This document shows, piece by piece, positions 8,001 to 12,144 of a DNA stretch of 12,144 nt. Made by a program: the position numbers and the translations under genes. Source of the DNA: Hypholoma sublateritium FD-334 SS-4 (lineage: Eukaryota > Basidiomycota > Agaricomycetes > Agaricales > Strophariaceae); contig KN817724.1 in the NCBI GenBank assembly GCA_000827495.1, positions 1-12,144 of the forward strand, given 5' to 3'. Position 1 is the first letter of the stretch, and the number at the start of each line of letters is the position of its first letter. The notes under the pieces are model-generated. The model was not told the origin of the DNA, did not search any database, and saw only the letters and a program-made list of their open reading frames with translations.

Positions 8001-11000
8001 AGCTCGATAAGCGTGTGGCTAATTCATTTCCAGGTTTTTAATCTGTACGGGATCAAGACATTGGTTGTCAATGGCAGTATGACTTATGAGAAGCGAGCGT
8101 CAATCATTAAGAACTTCCGCGAAAATCCTGCCATGCGTGTCCTCGTACTATCTTCCGTTGGGACCACAGGCATCAACCTTGCTTTTTGTCGTGTTATAAT
8201 TTTCCTTGTACGTTCCACCGCTTCTTAGGCTGCGCTGCTTGCTTATAAAATAACTATAGGACCAGCCTTGGAGTGCCCAGGACGAACGGCAGATGCGGGG
8301 CCGTGTACACCGCCAGCCCCAGCGGCACGAAGTCCTTTGCATTCACCTGCTCGCTAAAGACACCGCGGACGTTATCGTCTCTGGAATGGCTAGAGGGAAG
8401 AGAGATATGATGGAGGCTTTCCTGTCTAAGCCGGCTGGGCAAGGTACGTCAATTATTCATGCTTATTACGCTAATGTATTTACAACGATTTATTTTAATA
8501 TTTCAGAGATGCTTGACTTATTATCCGGTGGAGGTGTCATCAACCCCGCAGATGATGAGTCGGACGGCGAGGCGCAGGGTGCTACCAAAGCCAAGTCAAA
8601 AGGCAAACCGAAGTCGACCAAACAGCCCGTACCCCGCAACACTTCGAGAAGTGGCAAAGCGGTGAAAGACGCTGTGGATGAGGACCACCGCCAGCTCGAT
8701 GAAGAAGTTCATGGCGGCGCCGATTCACAAAATACCAAGAAGTCCGGCAAACCAAAAGCAATGTCGTCCGCGCCTCGGAAGCGTTCGTACAAGTCCAAAC
8801 CTACCATTGGAAATCAAACGGACGACGACGCATCGCTACCCCAACAATCGACATCCAAAGCATCTGCGGGAGCGAAATCTAATGCAACATCCAACGCAAA
8901 GTCGACGGGTCTCACCCCACCCAGTACATCGGTAACATCTGCATTCAGAGGACCGATGACCAGTGCGCCGAGTGATGAGCCTACGCAGGATGGTGCAGAG
9001 AGATCCGCTGCGGCGAAGTGTGCACAGTCCAACACTGAAACTGAATCTGGAGTTTCCCCAGAACCCATGCGGGTGGACTCAGAAGACCAAGTTCCCGCAG
9101 CAGCTGCGAAGACAATGACAACATCCAGGGCGAAATCGAAGTCGACAGCCCCCTCCGGCACTACCGTACACGTTTCGTTTCCAATTCAACCGAACTTCGG
9201 GGCGAGCGCGCAGCGCACGGAGACTGAGAAGGACAACGACAGATCCCAGACTCTCCCAGAACCCATGGAAGTGGACTCAGCCGCTCAAGTTCCCGCTGCA
9301 GCTACGAAGACAAAGACGAAACCCAGGGCAGAGTCGACTTTGATGGGCTCTTCTGTGCGTGGCGTGCCTGCTCCTTTTCCACCTAATAAGCAGAAGGCGA
9401 GGCTGCTGCACGATGAGGCTGAAGAAGACGAGGAATTGTCCGAACCAGCCCCAGATCCCATGGAAGTGGATTCAGAACTCAGCCATCCAGCACCAGCTGC
9501 AAATTCGAAGGCCAAAGCAAGATCGACAGGTCGCCCTGCGGCTGGTATACCGGTTTTATCTTCAATTAATCATTTAGAGGTGAGATCGCGGCGCGATGGT
9601 GAAGGATCCGCACCGCCCCCGGCTCTCATGGACGTGGACTCGGAATTCCAAGCTCCCGCGTCGGCTGTCAGGTTGAAGCATCACGCAAGGTTGACAGACC
9701 CCGCCGCCACCGCCGCCGTACATGTTTCGCCTCCGCCTACCCAACCGAAGGCGAGCCCGCAGCGCAATGAGGTCGAAGACAATGAAGAGACATACGTCCG
9801 CGATGACCCCGAGCGGCGCAGAACCGAGCATGCGTCTGTAATTCCGCCACCGTCTATGGATGTAGACTCGCATGGTCCGATTCCTGCAGTGGCGAAGTCA
9901 AAAACAAAAGGCCCCCCAGCAGCAGGTAAGTCTATTTTGTATACAGTCGAATGGCTGGAGGCTGACTTGCAACGCAACGGGTCTGAAGTGGATGACCAGG
10001 GGGCATCCGTCAACGCCGCTTTCTCTTCCACCCGCAAATCTCTGCCAACGCATCGCCTTCAGCAGAGAATCGGCGGCGACGCTGAAGATGCAGACGACGA
10101 GGAAGGGTCGCAGGAGGAAGAGGAAGAGGATGAAGCAGACGCTCTTTCGAGCAGACGCGCGCCTGCTCATCGAGACAGCGAACAGGAAGACGAAGATTCT
10201 GTGATCATGGGCAACACATCTGTTGAAGTGATCGGTGGAGATAGTGAGCACGACCTCCCAGCCAAGTCAGACGTTTCGTCGAGGTCTTCTTTGCGCTCGC
10301 GCAAGTCTACGGCATCACTGGCATCACAGGAAGTTCCGAACGAGGAAGATGATGACATGGACGACGAGGCGCACGATATCAGACAAAGTAAGCCCTCCGT
10401 CTGTCGCTGCTCTCGAATTTAAATATAACACTTCTTTTTCTTAGATATCAAGTCAACGCCGCCTCGCCCGCAGACTCCGCCCAATCGTACGTATATCCAT
10501 TTCATCGTTGTTTCAATCCTTACTGGTCCATTTCTTCTGCTTCCAGGGCTTAAACGACCATACCATCCCTCTACTCCAACTTCAGCCCTTTCATCGAAGC
10601 GCCCGGCTGTATACTGCCAGCCCGCATCCGGCGCACTACCCAATACTCTTCACAGCGCGGAATATGGCAACAGCGAGGGCCACCAAGGTAACGTCCAAGT
10701 TTTTGACCTCTGAGTTATGCTCTGACGCTACTGCATGCAAGCTGGGCGCACACCCCCCCTAGGTAAGGCATCGAGGGTTTGCCCTGTAGCTAAAATCATT
10801 GACACAAATACAGGACACCCATCTCAGCATCCGTCCGATGGTTTCCCGCAGCCGGAATTCGGACCACCCGTCGGTAATATGTTCAGCAACAGTTGGTTCA
10901 TCCCATCGAGCCATCCGTACTATGGATCGTCTCAGCGCGTCGTCCCCGGCTACGGGCAGAACCCATCTCAAAATGCGCAGCGTTCACTCAGTCTGCGTAT

Positions 11001-11655
11001 GCTTATTTAATCCATCTTCATTCAATGGTGAGCTGATCATCATTCTCGCATTGCAGAGTCGCAATCGCTATCTCAGGATCGGTGGCGTGATCACCAAGCG
11101 CGTCCTGTTGAGCATGTAGGTATGTATACATATTATTTTCAACGTGTAAGAACGCCCTCAAGTTATCCAAATGACAGCAAAAGCCGCCAAAGAGAAGGAC
11201 GCAGCGCGACAGTCTGGCCAGACGAATGAATCAGGCACGTCATCAGATTTTCTGTCTTGTATTCTCTACTTAGTATTTTGATGCAGCCGGTTTGCTCGGC
11301 CAACGACGCAGCACCAGTGTGACATTGAGTCGGCTACAAGGATGGCACCGACCGCAACCATCTGGGCCATCTACATCGTCATCCATTCGTACGCCTGCAA
11401 CACAAACTCCCACCTTGCCGATAGCGAAGACAACGGCTTCGAAATCTTCAAGAGGTTCATCCAGTGAGCTCAATTCCGTTTGATTCAAGAATGATACCTT
11501 ACTTTTCAGTTCCGCTGCATCGCGAGCCATCGTCGTTCGAACGCGGGCGTGTGTCCCCTCCTCCTCCTCTCTCTCAGAGACAACCGAACCCGTTCGCAAA
11601 CCCTTTCAAGGCTCATAAGGACAAGAAAGCTGGAGCTAAGGCCAAGAAGACTTAA
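5084..11655 (+). CDS. SNF2-family ATPase/helicase-like protein with long repeat-bearing tail (18 exons, 1881 aa)
   Basis: This is predicted to be an ATP-driven DNA translocase that remodels nucleosomes or other DNA-bound protein in the nucleus; the subfamily cannot be assigned. Exons: 5084-5693, 5747-5944, 6000-6566, 6624-6865, 6921-7187, 7238-7593, 7643-7979, 8034-8207, 8260-8443, 8507-10387, 10445-10486, 10547-10687, 10742-10762, 10814-10996, 11057-11119, 11178-11234, 11287-11463, 11510-11655; they total 5646 nt, in frame to TAA. Residues 1-380 match nothing I know. Helicase motifs: I ADEVGLGKT (424-432), Ia LILVPGTLISQW (476-487), II DEAH (590-593), III SATPLQT (619-625), IV IVIFSEF (about 842), V SSVGTTGINL (899-908), VI QMRGRVHR (928-935) just after DQPWSAQDE. 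No key residue is missing. From about 979 the chain is low-complexity: basic PRKRSYKSK (1068-1076, possible nuclear signal), five PxxMxVDS repeats (1163-1433), an acidic run (about 1503-1524), a Pro/Gly/Tyr/Gln-rich part and a Lys-rich end (KAKKT). The helicase part is certain; the 3' exon chain is likely. Confidence 0.9.
8444..8506 (+). other. Intron 9 of the SNF2-like gene, frame-neutral
   Basis: GTACGT...TTTCAG, 63 nt, a multiple of three with no in-frame stop. Splicing joins the end of the helicase C domain to the tail; retention would insert 21 residues and keep the frame. The intron call rests on splice consensus and AT-rich composition. Confidence 0.7.
9000..9930 (+). repeat. Five degenerate 56-76-residue repeats in the tail of the SNF2-like protein
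   Basis: The cores are PEPMRVDS (nt 9058), PEPMEVDS (9256), PDPMEVDS (9451), PALMDVDS (9619) and PPSMDVDS (9847), spaced 66, 65, 56 and 76 residues apart. Each core is followed by an Ala/Pro stretch (QVPAAA, HPAPAA, QAPASA, PIPAVA) and a Lys/Arg/Thr/Ser basic patch. Between cores lie acidic or polar linkers. The DNA copies are diverged, so the array is not recent, while the M-x-V-D-S core persists, which suggests selection on a short linear motif. Confidence 0.8.
10742..10762 (+). other. 21-nt microexon (exon 13) of the SNF2-like gene
   Basis: It lies between introns 10688-10741 (GTAACG...AAG) and 10763-10813 (GTAAGG...CAG). Including it keeps the frame into the next exon (GHPSQHPSDGF). Skipping it would also keep the frame, because 21 is a multiple of three. 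Inferred from frame and consensus only. Confidence 0.5.
11235..11286 (+). other. Probable GC-AG intron of the SNF2-like gene
   Basis: GCACGT...TGCAG, 52 nt. Using this non-canonical donor joins exons 16 and 17 in the frame that runs on to the TAA at 11653-11655. The nearby GT at 11239 shifts frame and meets a TGA at about 11465. Retention meets a TGA at 11279-11281. Confidence 0.5.
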
Positions 11656-12029
11656 TGTCGCGTTTATTTTCTTTTTATGGACATGTTTCTCGTTATTTCT
11701 AAATTTCTAGGCTGAGTACTTTGAAAGTGCTGCGTGCAAGGGTAGTAGATTTTTGCTCTTTTGATCACTGCCTAAGCTTGAGTCTAGAGAACACGTCGCG
11801 TGTTGTTTTGTTTCAATTCATCTGTACTTCCTGTAGACTTTTTGTAGTAGGTACTTCTGTGGGGATCTATGATTCCCACCGGGGGGGGGGGTCGTAGATT
11901 CCTACCTACATGTAGCCCTCACAAGCGTCAAATATGCGAAGAGCGGGAATTTAGATCATTTAAAGCGGCGTAGCGGCGCGGAACCTATCGATCGAATGGT
12001 CCCGCATAGCGCACCGCACATGTGGGGAT
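11656..12029. other. Gene-free 3' flank of the SNF2-like gene
   Basis: T-rich sequence follows the TAA and probably contains the 3' UTR and polyadenylation site, but no AATAAA signal was seen. No convincing ORF, tRNA or other RNA is visible. An imperfect direct repeat (ctatgattcccacc at 11867-11880 and cgtagattcctacc at 11893-11906) flanks a run of 11 G at 11881-11891. Composition turns GC- and CpG-rich from about 11960. Confidence 0.6.
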
Positions 12030-12144
12030 CGCGTACAAAGGACGCGCACAGGACGCGAACACGCGTCTTCACGCGTACAAAGGATGCGCACAGGACACGC
12101 ACACGCGTCCTCACGCGGCCTATGGCGCGCAAAGGACGCGCACA
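12030..12144. repeat. CpG-rich 42-nt tandem repeat, continuing past the right edge
   Basis: Two full units (12030-12071 and 12072-12113) differ at only a few positions; a third, altered unit is cut by the window end. Each unit is built from about four 10-11-nt sub-units, such as ggacgcgcaca, ggacgcgaaca, cgcgtcttca and cgcgtacaaa. ACGCGT occurs three times (12061, 12071, 12103). This is a minisatellite; no function is evident. Confidence 0.85.

Noticed and set aside
8293..10422. Separate gene for the repeat-rich region
   Set aside because: The frame holds helicase motif VI at its start and connects by consensus introns to the upstream helicase exons, so it is one gene.
11279..11281. TGA as the true end of the SNF2-like protein
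   Set aside because: It is reached only if the 11235-11286 intron is retained. Splicing restores a basic, proline-rich tail ending at 11655. Transcript data could reverse this.

Overview
The window looks like nuclear DNA from a filamentous fungus, most likely a mushroom-forming basidiomycete (Agaricomycetes). The main evidence is a long gene cut by many introns of about 42-63 nt with fungal splice signals (GTANGT/GTGAGT donors, YAG acceptors), closely packed genes, and no bacterial signals. The order (Boletales-like or Agaricales-like) cannot be fixed from the sequence alone.

Layout, left to right. (1) 2659 to 1, minus strand: a three-exon gene running off the left edge, encoding at least 847 residues of a conserved-looking but unrecognised acidic protein with a canonical SUMO-interacting motif. 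(2) About 2890-4966: a very large, imperfect inverted repeat with arms of about 1 kb around a 55-nt spacer. Each arm carries a decayed copy of the same intron-containing gene. The copies are transcribed outwards, away from each other, and have matching 51-nt and 70-nt intron positions. (3) 5084-11655, plus strand: an 18-exon gene whose exons splice to exactly 1882 codons (1881 residues plus TAA). It encodes an SNF2-type superfamily-2 ATPase with all the diagnostic motifs. After the helicase core comes a tail of about 900 residues, low-complexity and probably disordered, with five degenerate repeats centred on a P-x-x-M-x-V-D-S motif. (4) 11656-12144: a gene-free flank with an 11-G run and, at the right edge, a CpG-rich 42-nt tandem repeat that continues past the window.

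The two intact genes are divergent, with 2.4 kb between their start codons, most of it the palindromic duplication. The SNF2 ATPase is predicted to act on chromatin or DNA-bound protein. The partner's acidic segments and SUMO-interacting motif fit a nuclear protein, so a co-regulated chromatin module (or the cargo of a mobile or selfish locus) is possible. That link is inference from position only. The most unusual features are the giant palindrome of paired decayed genes and the repeat-bearing SNF2 tail.
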